Shown: positions 8,137 through 16,069, counted from the first letter of the stretch. The stretch: DNA of 45,295 nt from Anaerolinea sp. (GCA_013824865.1 PNON01000016.1:1-45295); one strand, 5' to 3'. Numbers and translations are program-made. Notes: a model not told the origin generated them from the letters alone.

Positions 8137-8853
8137 CTATTCTCCCGAATCTTGTGAATTCACTGAAACAAGCATATAACCTAAGCCTGGTTTGCTGATA
8201 ATGACCGTGGGGTGAGATGGGTTGCTTTCCAATTTCCGTCGCAAAGCATGGACATAAGATCGGAGATAATCTATTTCATGTCGGAATTTTGGACCCCATA
8301 CCGCAGATAAAAGTTGTTCATGTAGCAGAACCTGATTACTGTGTCTCGCAAACTCCAGTAATAAATTGTATTCCGTTTCTGAAAGATAAATTTCCTCTCC
8401 ATCAACAGTTACCTGGCGGCGCGGCAAGTTTATTTTAAAAGAGGAGCAAATAATCTCAGCGTTAGTAGATGTTGAAGCAATCGCATAGCAGCGCTTTAAT
8501 AATGCACTTATGCGGGCGAGCAGTATTTTAGAATTAAAGGGCTTGGTAATGAAGTCATCTATCCCGGTGTTATAAGCCCGCAAGATAATTTCAGGATTCG
8601 TTATTGTTGAAAGAACGATAATGGGAATCTCGGAAAATTCGCGGATCCGGCAGATCATTTCGTAACCATCTATGTTCCCCTGAAGAATGATCTCTGAAAT
8701 TATCAAAATAGGCTGCTCTTGGGCAACCATTTCTACTGCTTTCTCGCCATTATTGGCAGCTTGAACATCATAACCAGCTGTGCTAAGTACCTGGCGCACC
8801 AGCGAAATATGTTTTGGATCATTATCAACAACTATGATACATTTGGGTTTCAT
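8137..8853 (-). CDS. OmpR/PhoB-type response regulator with Glu at the phospho-acceptor site
   Basis: The 238-residue protein has a receiver domain (about residues 1-125) and a C-terminal winged-helix DNA-binding domain (about 135-232, ending with R-S-Y-V-H-A-L-R-R-K-L and K-P-G-L-G-Y). In the receiver the acidic pocket (D10, D12), the Ser of L-S-T (S82) and the Lys of T-K-P-F (K104) are present. The residue that normally accepts phosphate is Glu54 (I-I-S-E-I-I-L; codon GAG), where the family has Asp. Glu at this site often mimics the phosphorylated state, so it may act without a kinase; none is adjacent. It is the first gene of a minus-strand unit with the dehydrogenase homologue (1-base gap) and ATP-grasp protein. 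A TATAAT box (8895-8900) precedes it; repeats at 8942-8978 may be its operator. Confidence 0.9.
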   Translation of the reverse strand: MKPKCIIVVDNDPKHISLVRQVLSTAGYDVQAANNGEKAVEMVAQEQPILIISEIILQGNIDGYEMICRIREFSEIPIIVLSTITNPEIILRAYNTGIDDFITKPFNSKILLARISALLKRCYAIASTSTNAEIICSSFKINLPRRQVTVDGEEIYLSETEYNLLLEFARHSNQVLLHEQLLSAVWGPKFRHEIDYLRSYVHALRRKLESNPSHPTVIISKPGLGYMLVSVNSQDSGE

Positions 8854-8894
8854 TTACGCCAGGTCTTCAAGTTTAATCTGATTTTGGTTTATGA

Positions 8895-8900
8895 ATTATA
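8895..8900 (-). promoter_or_regulatory. -10 box for the response-regulator operon
   Basis: On the minus strand the sequence is TATAAT, 41 bases before the regulator's ATG. No good -35 box is found at 16-18 bases upstream, which would fit a promoter that depends on an activator, possibly the regulator itself. Confidence 0.45.
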
Positions 8901-8941
8901 GTGCATTTCAGGGCTAACTGCTCCCGTTTCCGAATCGCATG

Positions 8942-8978
8942 GGTGATATAAATATTGATAGGTGATAAAATTTTTATC
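8942..8978. promoter_or_regulatory. Repeat cluster in divergent promoter region, possible operator
   Basis: The 203-base region between the response regulator and the divergent lipoprotein gene has a direct repeat GGTGATA at 8942-8948 and 8961-8967 (19 bases apart, close to two helix turns). A 15-base odd palindrome GATAAAAtTTTTATC (8964-8978) overlaps the second copy. OmpR-type regulators bind tandem direct repeats, so this is a reasonable site for the regulator encoded next door. The link is inference. Confidence 0.35.
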
Positions 8979-9056
8979 GGGAACATATTATTGATTTGGG
9001 CGTCTATTAAATGATATTCTAATTTGTGTTAATATATACTGAATGGCGAGGGTAGA

Positions 9057-10253
9057 ATGATATTCACAAAAAAACCAGCTTTGATCATCGGCCTGTTCAT
9101 CGCAATTTTAACGGGTGCTGCCTGCAATTTCCCCACTGTTGCAAATACTATGGAGCAGGAGAACCTCATCTATACCCAGGCTGCCCACACCATTGTTGCG
9201 CGACTGACGGAATCGGTAATTGAGACCTTTATTGCACAGAAGACCCAGGAAGCTCGCCAGGATAATACCCAAATACCAACGCAACCGGCTACGCCAACAG
9301 CCACCCCTGAGCTTCCAACGCTGACAAACACCCCGCTGCCTCCCACAGCCACAAACACTCTGGTTCCACCCACTTTCACCCCCCGCCCGCTACCCTGCGA
9401 TTGGGCACAATATGTGAGTGATATCACCATAGATGATGGAGAAATCATTCCTGCTGGAGATGGTTTCTATAAAATTTGGCGGTTGAAGAATATTGGTGCT
9501 TGCACCTGGACAACAGATTACGACCTGGTGTTTGTTTATGGAGATCAAATGGGTGCTGTTAAAGCGATGTCTCTTCCCCATGCAGTGCCTCCAGGTGGCA
9601 CTATTGATTTAGGGGTGTATCTTTATGCGCCAGAGGCTAAGGGCATTTATACCGGTTATTGGAAACTACGTAATGAATCGGGATATGAATTTGGCATTGG
9701 TCCAAATGCCAATCGGGAGTTCTGGGTGGAGATTGTCGTCCAGAAGCCTGCCGGCCCACTGAACACCCCGTTTGACCTGGTTGCCAACTATTGTTTGGCA
9801 AAGTGGAGTAATGACCACAAAATACTGCCATGTCCAGGCAGTGATTCATCCACTGCTGGTTTTGTAATCAGGTTGAAAAATCCATGGCTCGAAAAAGGCG
9901 GTCAGGATGATGAACCTGCCTTATGGATGCATCCCGAGTTCATCAAACACGGTTCGATCACAGGCCAATATCCTCCTGTTCTCATCCAGGATGGCGACCG
10001 ATTTCGATCCGCTGTTGGCTGCTTGAAGAATGCAATAAAATGCAATGTGGTGTTCTCTTTGTATTATTCAGCTGACGGTGGGACTATCACCAATCTGGGC
10101 ACCTGGACGGAAGTCTATGATAAGGCAATCACACCTGTGAATATTGACCTTTCCTTTCTGAAAGGGAAGAGTGTAGTTTTCTACCTGGTGGTGGATGCCA
10201 ATGGATCTTATAAGGATGATGATGCGTTCTGGCTAGCTCCGAGTATTTATTAA
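9057..10253 (+). CDS. Lipoprotein with Thr/Pro linker and NBR1-like (four-tryptophan) Ig domain
   Basis: The 398-residue protein starts with a signal peptide whose lipobox-like T-G-A-A-C puts the lipidated Cys at position 23. Residues about 75-115 are a low-complexity linker rich in Thr and Pro, typical of Chloroflexota surface proteins. About 116-235 is an Ig-like domain of the NBR1 'FW' type (W-R-L-K-N-I-G-A-C-T-W-T, P-P-G-G-T-I-D-L, G-Y-W-K-L-R-N), recognised by its spaced tryptophans. The C-terminal 160 residues contain two further Cys pairs but no domain I recognise. The protein is expected on the outside of the membrane. GAGG lies just before the ATG, and a weak TATACT (9035-9040) is a possible -10. 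It is divergent from the response-regulator operon and followed by a terminator, so it is monocistronic. Confidence 0.8.
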   Translation: MIFTKKPALIIGLFIAILTGAACNFPTVANTMEQENLIYTQAAHTIVARLTESVIETFIAQKTQEARQDNTQIPTQPATPTATPELPTLTNTPLPPTATNTLVPPTFTPRPLPCDWAQYVSDITIDDGEIIPAGDGFYKIWRLKNIGACTWTTDYDLVFVYGDQMGAVKAMSLPHAVPPGGTIDLGVYLYAPEAKGIYTGYWKLRNESGYEFGIGPNANREFWVEIVVQKPAGPLNTPFDLVANYCLAKWSNDHKILPCPGSDSSTAGFVIRLKNPWLEKGGQDDEPALWMHPEFIKHGSITGQYPPVLIQDGDRFRSAVGCLKNAIKCNVVFSLYYSADGGTITNLGTWTEVYDKAITPVNIDLSFLKGKSVVFYLVVDANGSYKDDDAFWLAPSIY

Positions 10254-10272
10254 ATTTCCAAGGATTATCAAT

Positions 10273-10300
10273 AACAGGGATGAGGCACCATCCCTGTTTT
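10273..10300 (+). terminator. Intrinsic terminator after the FW-domain lipoprotein gene
   Basis: Ten-base arms AACAGGGATG (10273-10282) and CATCCCTGTT (10289-10298) enclose a 6-base loop and end in TTTT. It lies 20 bases after the lipoprotein stop and directly before the tpiA promoter. Confidence 0.8.
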
Positions 10301-10302
10301 CA

Positions 10303-10331
10303 TTGTGAGATGGTATTTCACCTGCTATAAT
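10303..10331 (+). promoter_or_regulatory. tpiA promoter (-35, extended -10)
   Basis: TTGTGA (10303-10308), a 17-base spacer and TATAAT (10326-10331), with TGC directly before the -10 box (extended -10). The predicted transcript starts near 10338 and has a leader of about 40 bases carrying AGGAG at 10368-10372 before the ATG at 10380. Confidence 0.7.
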
Positions 10332-10379
10332 CGGGATGTTTCGCCACCCGAAATTATTCTTTCATCCAGGAGTAACCGT

Positions 10380-11138
10380 ATGAGAAAACCGCTAGTTGCC
10401 GGGAATTGGAAAATGAATAAAACCGTCGAGCAGGCCAGGGAGTTGGCATCTGATCTGCTTCCTGGATTGCAGGATGTCTCAGCAGTCGAAAGGGTCATCT
10501 GTCCGCCATTTACAGCATTGCTGCCGATTTGTGCCATGCTGAAAGGCACAGATATTGGCCTGGGTGCCCAAAATCTGCACTGGGAGACCTCTGGTGCTTA
10601 CACTGGCGAAGTATCACCCGCCATGGTGAAAGAATTCTGTCAGTATGTGATTCTGGGTCATTCAGAGCGGCGGACTTATTTTGGTGAAATTGATGAGACA
10701 GTGAATAAGAAAGTCAAAGCCGCGCTTGAGATTGGCCTGACGCCAATCGTTTGCATCGGCGAGACCCTGGCGGAATTTGAAGCCGGCAGAACGGCTGAAG
10801 TTCTCACCCGCCAGGTATTGCTGGGATTGGCTGATCTCACTGCTGACCAGGGCGGAAGGATTGTTATCGCCTATGAGCCGGTCTGGGCTATCGGCACCGG
10901 TAAGGCTGCCAGCGGCATTGGTGCTAATGATGTGGTAGCTAAGGTGATCCGCCCTGCCCTGTCCAGCTTGTTTGGGGAGGATGTCTCTTCTTCCATCCGC
11001 GGACTATATGGGGGATCTGTCACAGGGGAGAATGCAGCAGAATTCTTTGGTCAACCAGAAATTGACGGCGCCCTGGTGGGTGGGGCATCCTTAAAGGTGC
11101 TCAACTTTCTGGAGATCGTAAAAGCAGCTGCAAAATGA
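10380..11138 (+). CDS. tpiA: Triosephosphate isomerase
   Basis: The enzyme interconverts dihydroxyacetone phosphate and glyceraldehyde-3-phosphate. The 252-residue TIM barrel has the N-terminal G-N-W-K-M-N (N9, K11), the catalytic His in L-G-H-S-E-R-R (H94), the catalytic Glu in A-Y-E-P-V-W-A-I-G-T-G (E166) and the phosphate loop Y-G-G-S-V. The open frame extends back to 10305, but AGGAG at 10368-10372 and the family N-terminus (R-K-P-L-V-A-G-N-W) decide 10380. It has its own promoter and terminator, so it is transcribed apart from gap-pgk, unlike in many Firmicutes. Confidence 0.97.
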   Translation: MRKPLVAGNWKMNKTVEQARELASDLLPGLQDVSAVERVICPPFTALLPICAMLKGTDIGLGAQNLHWETSGAYTGEVSPAMVKEFCQYVILGHSERRTYFGEIDETVNKKVKAALEIGLTPIVCIGETLAEFEAGRTAEVLTRQVLLGLADLTADQGGRIVIAYEPVWAIGTGKAASGIGANDVVAKVIRPALSSLFGEDVSSSIRGLYGGSVTGENAAEFFGQPEIDGALVGGASLKVLNFLEIVKAAAK

Positions 11139-11143
11139 AAAAC

Positions 11144-11174
11144 AAAGCCGCAGGCAAAAAAGCTTGCGGCTTTT
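11144..11174. terminator. Bidirectional terminator between tpiA and upp
   Basis: The arms AAAGCCGCA (11144-11152) and TGCGGCTTT (11165-11173) pair perfectly over nine bases, with a run of T on each strand's 3' side. It serves convergent tpiA (plus) and upp (minus). Confidence 0.8.
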
Positions 11175-11194
11175 CTTGTTCCAATGTGAAATCT

Positions 11195-11821
11195 TTATCC
11201 AGTGCCAAACTGGCGGTCGCCAGCGTCTCCCAAGCCTGGAATGATATAACCGATCTCGTTCAATTTCTCATCAATGGCTGCCAGGTGGATGGGTACATCC
11301 GGGTGTGCGGTTTGCAGGGTATGAATACCCTCGGGTGCGCCAATCAACCCAACAAAGCGGATGTTCATCACTCCCCATTTCTTGAGCAGATCCACGGTGG
11401 CGGTTGCGGATCCGCCAGTGGCTAACATCGGATCCAAGACCAGGCATATGGATACCCGTGGCAGGACAGGCAGCTTGTTGTAGTACTGCACCGGTTTCAA
11501 AGTCCGTTCGTCCCGGTATAATCCAATGTGCCACACCTCAGCGGAAGGAAGCAGCCCCCACACGCCCTCCACCATACCCAAACCCGCCCGAAGGATGGGT
11601 ACGAGGCCGATCTCGTCTTCAACTTCAAACGATTTGGCTTGACCCATCGGGGTTTCAACCAATTTTGGTTTCAACGCCAGGTCTGCTGTGGCTTCATACG
11701 TAAGCAATACAGCCAGTTCTTTCACCAACTCCCGGAATTTTTGTGGATCGGTATTCTTATCTCTGAGGATGGAAAGCTTATGAGCAACCAGTGGATGTTT
11801 TGATGCGAAAACATTGGGCAT
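11195..11821 (-). CDS. upp: Uracil phosphoribosyltransferase
   Basis: The enzyme salvages uracil with PRPP to form UMP. The 208-residue protein has the family's R-D-E-R-T-L[10 protein letters not shown] stretch, the PRPP-binding loop D-P-M-L-A-T-G-G-S (about residues 129-137) and the C-terminal uracil-binding Y-I[14 protein letters not shown]. The frame is open far upstream to 12247, overlapping ruvB on the other strand, but AAGGAGAT (11826-11833, minus strand) 4 bases before this ATG, the family length and the typical N-terminus fix the start. A minus-strand TATAAT (11849-11854) lies just upstream. It is divergent from ruvB and monocistronic. Confidence 0.95.
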   Translation of the reverse strand: MPNVFASKHPLVAHKLSILRDKNTDPQKFRELVKELAVLLTYEATADLALKPKLVETPMGQAKSFEVEDEIGLVPILRAGLGMVEGVWGLLPSAEVWHIGLYRDERTLKPVQYYNKLPVLPRVSICLVLDPMLATGGSATATVDLLKKWGVMNIRFVGLIGAPEGIHTLQTAHPDVPIHLAAIDEKLNEIGYIIPGLGDAGDRQFGTG

Positions 11822-11848
11822 GGCGATCTCCTTGAAATCAACAAATAT

Positions 11849-11854
11849 ATTATA
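11849..11854 (-). promoter_or_regulatory. upp -10 box
   Basis: TATAAT on the minus strand, 27 bases before the upp start, giving a short leader that contains the Shine-Dalgarno. No convincing -35 box is seen. Confidence 0.45.
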
Positions 11855-11886
11855 GCTGTTTTTCCAATGGGCATTCCAGATACGGG

Positions 11887-11892
11887 TATAAT
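11887..11892 (+). promoter_or_regulatory. ruvB -10 box directly before the start codon (leaderless)
   Basis: TATAAT ends 7 bases before the ATG at 11900, so transcription should begin at or within one base of the start codon. No Shine-Dalgarno is present. The -35 region is weak. Confidence 0.6.
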
Positions 11893-11899
11893 CTAAGTC

Positions 11900-12931
11900 A
11901 TGGCAGATGCAACCGACCGAATGATTTCCCCACAACCACGGGTTGAAGACCAATATGTTGGCGCAATCCGCCCCAAGACCCTGGATGAAGTGATTGGGCA
12001 GGATAAGGTGCGCAGTAATTTGAAGATCCTGATCGGCGCAGCCAAAAAGCGCGGTGAGGCAATGGATCACGTGCTTTTTTACGGACCTCCCGGGCTGGGT
12101 AAGACAACACTGGCACACGTGCTGGCCAACGAGATGGAGGTGAGTATAAAAGTCACCTCCGGCCCGGCAATTGAGCGGGCAGGAGACCTGGCTGCCATCC
12201 TCTCCAACCTCCGTGCTGGGGATATCCTCTTCATTGATGAGATCCACCGCCTTGGTCGGGTGGTGGAGGAGATTCTCTACCCTGCCATGGAAGACTTCGC
12301 GCTGGATATAATAATAGGTAAAGGACCAGCGGCACGATCCATCCGCTTGAAACTTCCCAAATTCACAGTGGTCGGTGCTACGACCCGTCTTGCTCTTGTA
12401 ACAGCTCCTTTACGGGCGCGATTTGGGGCGCTTTACCGGCTGGATTTTTACGATATTTCAGCTGTGAAAAAGATCGTTACGCGTGGCGCCCGTGTATTGG
12501 GGGTGAGTGCTGATGAGGCAGGCATCCAAGAGATTGCCACCCGCGCCCGGGGTACACCACGGGTTGCGTTGCGCCTGCTACGCCGGGTACGCGATTTTGC
12601 CCAGGTGAAGGCAGACGGATGCATCACTGGTGAGCTCACCCGTTCTGCTCTGGATCTGTTGAATGTGGATACTTCCGGGCTGGATGATGTCGACCGGAAA
12701 GTGCTGTCCACCATCATCGAAAAATACAACGGCGGCCCGGTGGGGTTAAATACCATCGCTGCGTCCATCAGTGAGGAACCTGACACCATCATGGATGTGG
12801 TGGAGCCCTATCTACTACAGTTAGGTTTTTTGGACCGCACCCCGCAGGGGCGCATTGCCACCGCCCTGGCGTATCAACACCTGGGATTGCCCTATAACGA
12901 TAGAGTCCAACCCACCCTGTTTGAAGAATAA
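11900..12931 (+). CDS. ruvB: Holliday junction branch-migration DNA helicase RuvB
   Basis: RuvB is the hexameric AAA+ motor that drives branch migration with RuvA in recombination and repair. The 343-residue protein has the N-terminal [11 protein letters not shown], Walker [10 protein letters not shown] (residues 62-70), Walker B F-I-D-E-I-H-R (D113, E114), sensor and arginine-finger region G-A-T-T-R and L-R-A-R-F-G, and the C-terminal winged helix with [10 protein letters not shown] and R-T-P-Q-G-R. Length is normal. ruvA and ruvC are not in the window. queA follows after 5 bases and udgB overlaps queA, so ruvB-queA-udgB form an operon. The ATG has no ribosome-binding site and lies right at the predicted transcription start. 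Confidence 0.97.
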   Translation: MADATDRMISPQPRVEDQYVGAIRPKTLDEVIGQDKVRSNLKILIGAAKKRGEAMDHVLFYGPPGLGKTTLAHVLANEMEVSIKVTSGPAIERAGDLAAILSNLRAGDILFIDEIHRLGRVVEEILYPAMEDFALDIIIGKGPAARSIRLKLPKFTVVGATTRLALVTAPLRARFGALYRLDFYDISAVKKIVTRGARVLGVSADEAGIQEIATRARGTPRVALRLLRRVRDFAQVKADGCITGELTRSALDLLNVDTSGLDDVDRKVLSTIIEKYNGGPVGLNTIAASISEEPDTIMDVVEPYLLQLGFLDRTPQGRIATALAYQHLGLPYNDRVQPTLFEE

Positions 12932-12936
12932 TCACC

Positions 12937-13956
12937 GTGCGCACTGCTGATTTTGATTACTACCTGCCACTCGAGCGGATCGCCCAGGTACCCCTGGAAC
13001 CGCGTCATTCTTCCCGACTGCTGGTTATGGATAGAACGACGAACGAATTACAGCATAAAACCTTCTGGAATCTGATCGATTATTTGCAGCCTGACGACTT
13101 GCTGGTCATGAATGATACCCGGGTCATACCTGCAAGGATATTTGCCCGCAAGCTTCCCGGGGGCGGCAAGGTGGAGTTGCTGTTGCTGCGCAAAGATGGG
13201 GACAAGACCTGGGAGGTGTTGGTAGGTGGAAGCGGAATGCGTCCTGGACGCGAAGTTGCTGTTGGTGATGGACTTCACGGGCTGGTGACTGAAGAGCTGG
13301 ATGATGCCCGCAGGATGATTGAATTTAGTGAGCCGGTGGAACATCACCTGGAGAAGGTGGGTCATGTTCCCCTGCCTCCTTATATTCACACGCGGTTGGA
13401 AGACGCGGAACGTTACCAGACGGTATATGCCCGTCAACCCGGCTCGGCTGCTGCCCCGACCGCCGGACTCCATTTCACACCCGAGTTATTGGATAGGTTG
13501 CTTCAAAAGGGAGTGCAAATAGCATATGTGGATCTGCATGTTGGGCTGGATACCTTTGCCCCGGTCACTGAGGAACACGCCGATGAGCATCGCATCCATT
13601 CAGAGTGGTGCCAGCTGACACAGGTCACAGCCGATGTGATCAACGCGACCAAAGCTATCAATCGCCGCGTGATTGCTGTGGGGACGACCAGCGTCCGTAC
13701 ACTCGAATCTGCTGCGGTCAAATCCCAGGGAGGGATCGTCCAAGCATTCAGCGGTCCGACAAATTTATATATCCTCCCGGGGTATCCATTTAAGGTGGTG
13801 GATGCCATGATCACCAACTTTCACCTGCCAAAATCCACCCTGTTGATGCTGGTTAGTGCTTTTGCTGGACGCGAACGCATCCTAAGCTCCTATGCTACAG
13901 CGGTCGAGATGAATTACAGGTTTTTCAGCTTTGGGGATGCAATGTTGATATTGTGA
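12937..13956 (+). CDS. queA: tRNA preQ1(34) S-adenosylmethionine ribosyltransferase-isomerase
   Basis: QueA transfers and isomerises the ribose of S-adenosylmethionine onto preQ1 in tRNA, making epoxyqueuosine. The 339-residue protein shows the family's F-D-Y-x-L-P-x-E-R-I-A-Q-x-P (residues 5-18), the N-D-T-R-V-I-P-A-R motif, G-K-V-E-L-L-L-L, the A-A-P-T-A-G-L-H-F motif and the C-terminal G-T-T-S-V-R-T-L-E-S plus F-H-L-P-K-S-T-L-L-M-L-V-S-A-F. The start is a GTG 5 bases after the ruvB stop. Its stop overlaps the udgB start (GTGA), so translation of the three genes is likely coupled. ruvB and queA are neighbours in many bacteria. Confidence 0.95.
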   Translation: MRTADFDYYLPLERIAQVPLEPRHSSRLLVMDRTTNELQHKTFWNLIDYLQPDDLLVMNDTRVIPARIFARKLPGGGKVELLLLRKDGDKTWEVLVGGSGMRPGREVAVGDGLHGLVTEELDDARRMIEFSEPVEHHLEKVGHVPLPPYIHTRLEDAERYQTVYARQPGSAAAPTAGLHFTPELLDRLLQKGVQIAYVDLHVGLDTFAPVTEEHADEHRIHSEWCQLTQVTADVINATKAINRRVIAVGTTSVRTLESAAVKSQGGIVQAFSGPTNLYILPGYPFKVVDAMITNFHLPKSTLLMLVSAFAGRERILSSYATAVEMNYRFFSFGDAMLIL

Positions 13957-14726
13957 ATAATCCCACGAAGAACTCCTTAAATGATCTTGAAGAAAAGATC
14001 GTCACCTGTAGGATATGCCCGCGTATGGTGGCGTGGCGTGAGGAAATAGCCCGTGTCAAACGCCGGGCATATCTGAATGAGGAATACTGGGGTAAACCTG
14101 TTCCAGGTTTTGGAAATACAAATGCGCGGATACTGGTGGTGGGGCTGGCGCCTGGAGCGCATGGATCCAACCGCACTGGCAGGATGTTCACTGGAGATGC
14201 ATCTGGGGATGTGCTTTTTCGCAGCCTACACAAATTTGGATTCGCCAGTCAGCCGGTATCACATTACCAGAAAGATGGGTTGACGCTTCACGATATGTTT
14301 ATTAGCGCCATTTGCCGATGTGTTCCGCCAGGAAACAAACCCACCCCGCAGGAGATTACCAATTGTATGCCATATTTGGGAGCAGAATTGGCTTGCCTGG
14401 AACAATGTGAAGGCATTGTTGTGCTTGGACGAATTGCCTATGATGGGATAGTCAGGGTGTTTTCACACATAGGCATTGACCTGCCGAGAAATGAGTTCTC
14501 CCATGGAAATCTCATCCGGTCATCCACAGGAAGATTCTGGGTACTTCAATCCTACCACCCCAGCCGGCAAAACACTCAGACGGGCAGGTTGACTGAGGAT
14601 ATGTTTAACCAAATCTGGGCAACCGCTGGAGCACTACTTTATAATCATGGATCAATGATGGATATTCGAGAATATAATCGCGTTCTGGGAATTCTGGATG
14701 AACATAATCGTAATGATAATTCCTAG
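13953..14726 (+). CDS. Uracil-DNA glycosylase, family 5 (UdgB type)
   Basis: The enzyme removes uracil and some other deaminated bases from DNA. The 257-residue protein has the family motif G-L-A-P-G-A-H-G-x-N-R-T-G-R-M-F-T-G-D (about residues 70-88), typical of family 5, where a normally acidic or polar catalytic residue is absent. The second motif H-P-S-R-Q-N-T-Q-T-G is present. Cys residues at T-C-R-I-C-P near the N-terminus, with others at I-C-R-C-V and N-C-M-P, fit the iron-sulfur cluster of this group. The GTG start overlaps the queA stop by 4 bases. It is the last gene of the ruvB-queA-udgB operon, a DNA-repair and tRNA-modification cluster. Confidence 0.9.
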   Translation: MNNPTKNSLNDLEEKIVTCRICPRMVAWREEIARVKRRAYLNEEYWGKPVPGFGNTNARILVVGLAPGAHGSNRTGRMFTGDASGDVLFRSLHKFGFASQPVSHYQKDGLTLHDMFISAICRCVPPGNKPTPQEITNCMPYLGAELACLEQCEGIVVLGRIAYDGIVRVFSHIGIDLPRNEFSHGNLIRSSTGRFWVLQSYHPSRQNTQTGRLTEDMFNQIWATAGALLYNHGSMMDIREYNRVLGILDEHNRNDNS

Positions 14727-14773
14727 TTTTTCATACATCAATACCGATACATTGAAGTTTGATAGGAGGTCGG

Positions 14774-15148
14774 ATGAAAACCAAGCTTCTAGGGTTGATT
14801 TTTCGGATTGCGAAAAGCAAATTACTGAGACCAATAATAGGATGGTGTTTTATTAATACGATCGACCTACTTCCACTCAATAGAATAACCGAAACACCTC
14901 GTGTTATTGCTTTTTATCACCCAAGACCATCTTACAAAATTCATGTATTGATTGTTCCCAGGAAAGTGATTGGAGAATTTACAGAAATCGATTTAATTGA
15001 TGCAGATTTGATCAAAGAAATGTTCACGGTAGCGAACATGGTGATCAATAAACTGGATTTATCGAAAAAAGGTTATTCATTAATTCTCAATGGTGGAACA
15101 AAACAGGAAATTAAACAAGTACATTTTCATCTCGTTTCTGAAGATTAA
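14774..15148 (+). CDS. HIT-superfamily-like protein with an altered histidine triad
   Basis: The 124-residue protein resembles histidine-triad nucleotide hydrolases: R-V-I-A-F-Y-H-P-R-P near residue 43, H-V-L-I-V-P-R-K (residues 57-64), an N-G-G stretch and a C-terminal Q-V-H-F-H-L-V. Compared with the family's H-x-H-x-H, the first position is Gln115, while His117 (expected nucleophile) and His119 are kept. The C-terminus stops five residues after the motif, without the usual G-G-R. The N-terminal 35 residues are hydrophobic and basic and might associate with the membrane. AGGAGGT (14764-14770) favours this ATG; a TTG at 14759 is a less likely start. Activity as a nucleoside-phosphoramidase-like enzyme is possible but not certain. 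The region is visibly more A/T-rich than its neighbours. Confidence 0.65.
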   Translation: MKTKLLGLIFRIAKSKLLRPIIGWCFINTIDLLPLNRITETPRVIAFYHPRPSYKIHVLIVPRKVIGEFTEIDLIDADLIKEMFTVANMVINKLDLSKKGYSLILNGGTKQEIKQVHFHLVSED

Positions 15149-15215
15149 TGTACGTCCATATATGATTATTTTACATATAAACGGAAATTATTCCTTATGG
15201 TAATAGGATCAACTG

Positions 15216-15962
15216 ATGAATAGTAAGAAATCTCATAAGGTAATAATCATCATCATGATTGCTTTAGTGGTGGATGTTATTGGGTTCGTGATATGGGGAT
15301 TAACACCACAGAGACCTATGCCGGAGGCGATGGCTTATTTGGAAAGTAGCAGAAATGTTTCTGTTGAAAAGAGCAGGTGGTTGGCTTTTATTCCAAAAGA
15401 AAACAAGACGAATACAGGTTTCATCTTTTACCCTGGTGGACGTGTGGATTACCGCTCTTATGCACCGCCGGCATTCAAACTAGCAGAGGAAGGATTGCAG
15501 GTGGTGTTAGTACCCATGCCGCTCAACCTTGCTGGATGGAAACCTGACAAAGCATGGGAAATCATGCAAAAATATCCGGGGATCAAACATTGGGTCATTG
15601 GCGGGCACTCGTTGGGTGGTTCCATGGCAGCAAAATTTGCTTATGAAAATCCCGATATTGTGGATGGGTTAATCCTATGGGCATCTTATCCTGCGAAAAG
15701 GAATTCCCTGGCTGATACAAGCCAGCGGGTTATTAGCATCTATGGCAGTCGGGACGGGGCGGTAGATAAGGAAATGTATGATAATTCCCACAAACTACTC
15801 CCCGATGATGCCATATTTGTTGAAATTGAGGGGGGCAATCATACCCAGATGGGCTGGTACGGTCCACAAGATGGCGATTTGGATGCAACCATCACGCGTG
15901 AAGCCCAACAGCAGATACTTGTTCAGAGAACTTGGGACTTCATCTCCTCCCTGTTCTGGTAG
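15216..15962 (+). CDS. Membrane-anchored alpha/beta hydrolase
   Basis: The 248-residue protein has one N-terminal hydrophobic segment (about residues 8-29), so the catalytic domain is probably outside the membrane. It then shows the alpha/beta-hydrolase pattern: F-Y-P-G-G (oxyanion region, residues 71-75), the nucleophile elbow G-G-H-S-L-G-G (S132), an acidic residue in Y-G-S-R-D-G (D180) and a His in G-G-N-H-T-Q-M-G (H209). These form a complete catalytic triad. The substrate is unknown; carboxylesterase or lipase-like activity is the broad expectation. Only a weak GGA precedes the ATG. It lies 67 bases after the HIT-like gene and before a terminator shared with eno. Confidence 0.8.
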   Translation: MNSKKSHKVIIIIMIALVVDVIGFVIWGLTPQRPMPEAMAYLESSRNVSVEKSRWLAFIPKENKTNTGFIFYPGGRVDYRSYAPPAFKLAEEGLQVVLVPMPLNLAGWKPDKAWEIMQKYPGIKHWVIGGHSLGGSMAAKFAYENPDIVDGLILWASYPAKRNSLADTSQRVISIYGSRDGAVDKEMYDNSHKLLPDDAIFVEIEGGNHTQMGWYGPQDGDLDATITREAQQQILVQRTWDFISSLFW

Positions 15963-16069
15963 AACAATGCTCCCGGCTCATGACAGCATACAATAGATGG
16001 GGATATATGGCGAAGATTGGAAATATTTAGGAGCCTGGCAAAATCAAGGATCGTGAAATAAGAATTTAA

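Noticed and set aside
11822-12247. Open frame extending upp by 142 codons upstream
   Set aside because: It overlaps ruvB on the other strand, and a strong Shine-Dalgarno with the family N-terminus marks ATG 11821 as the start.
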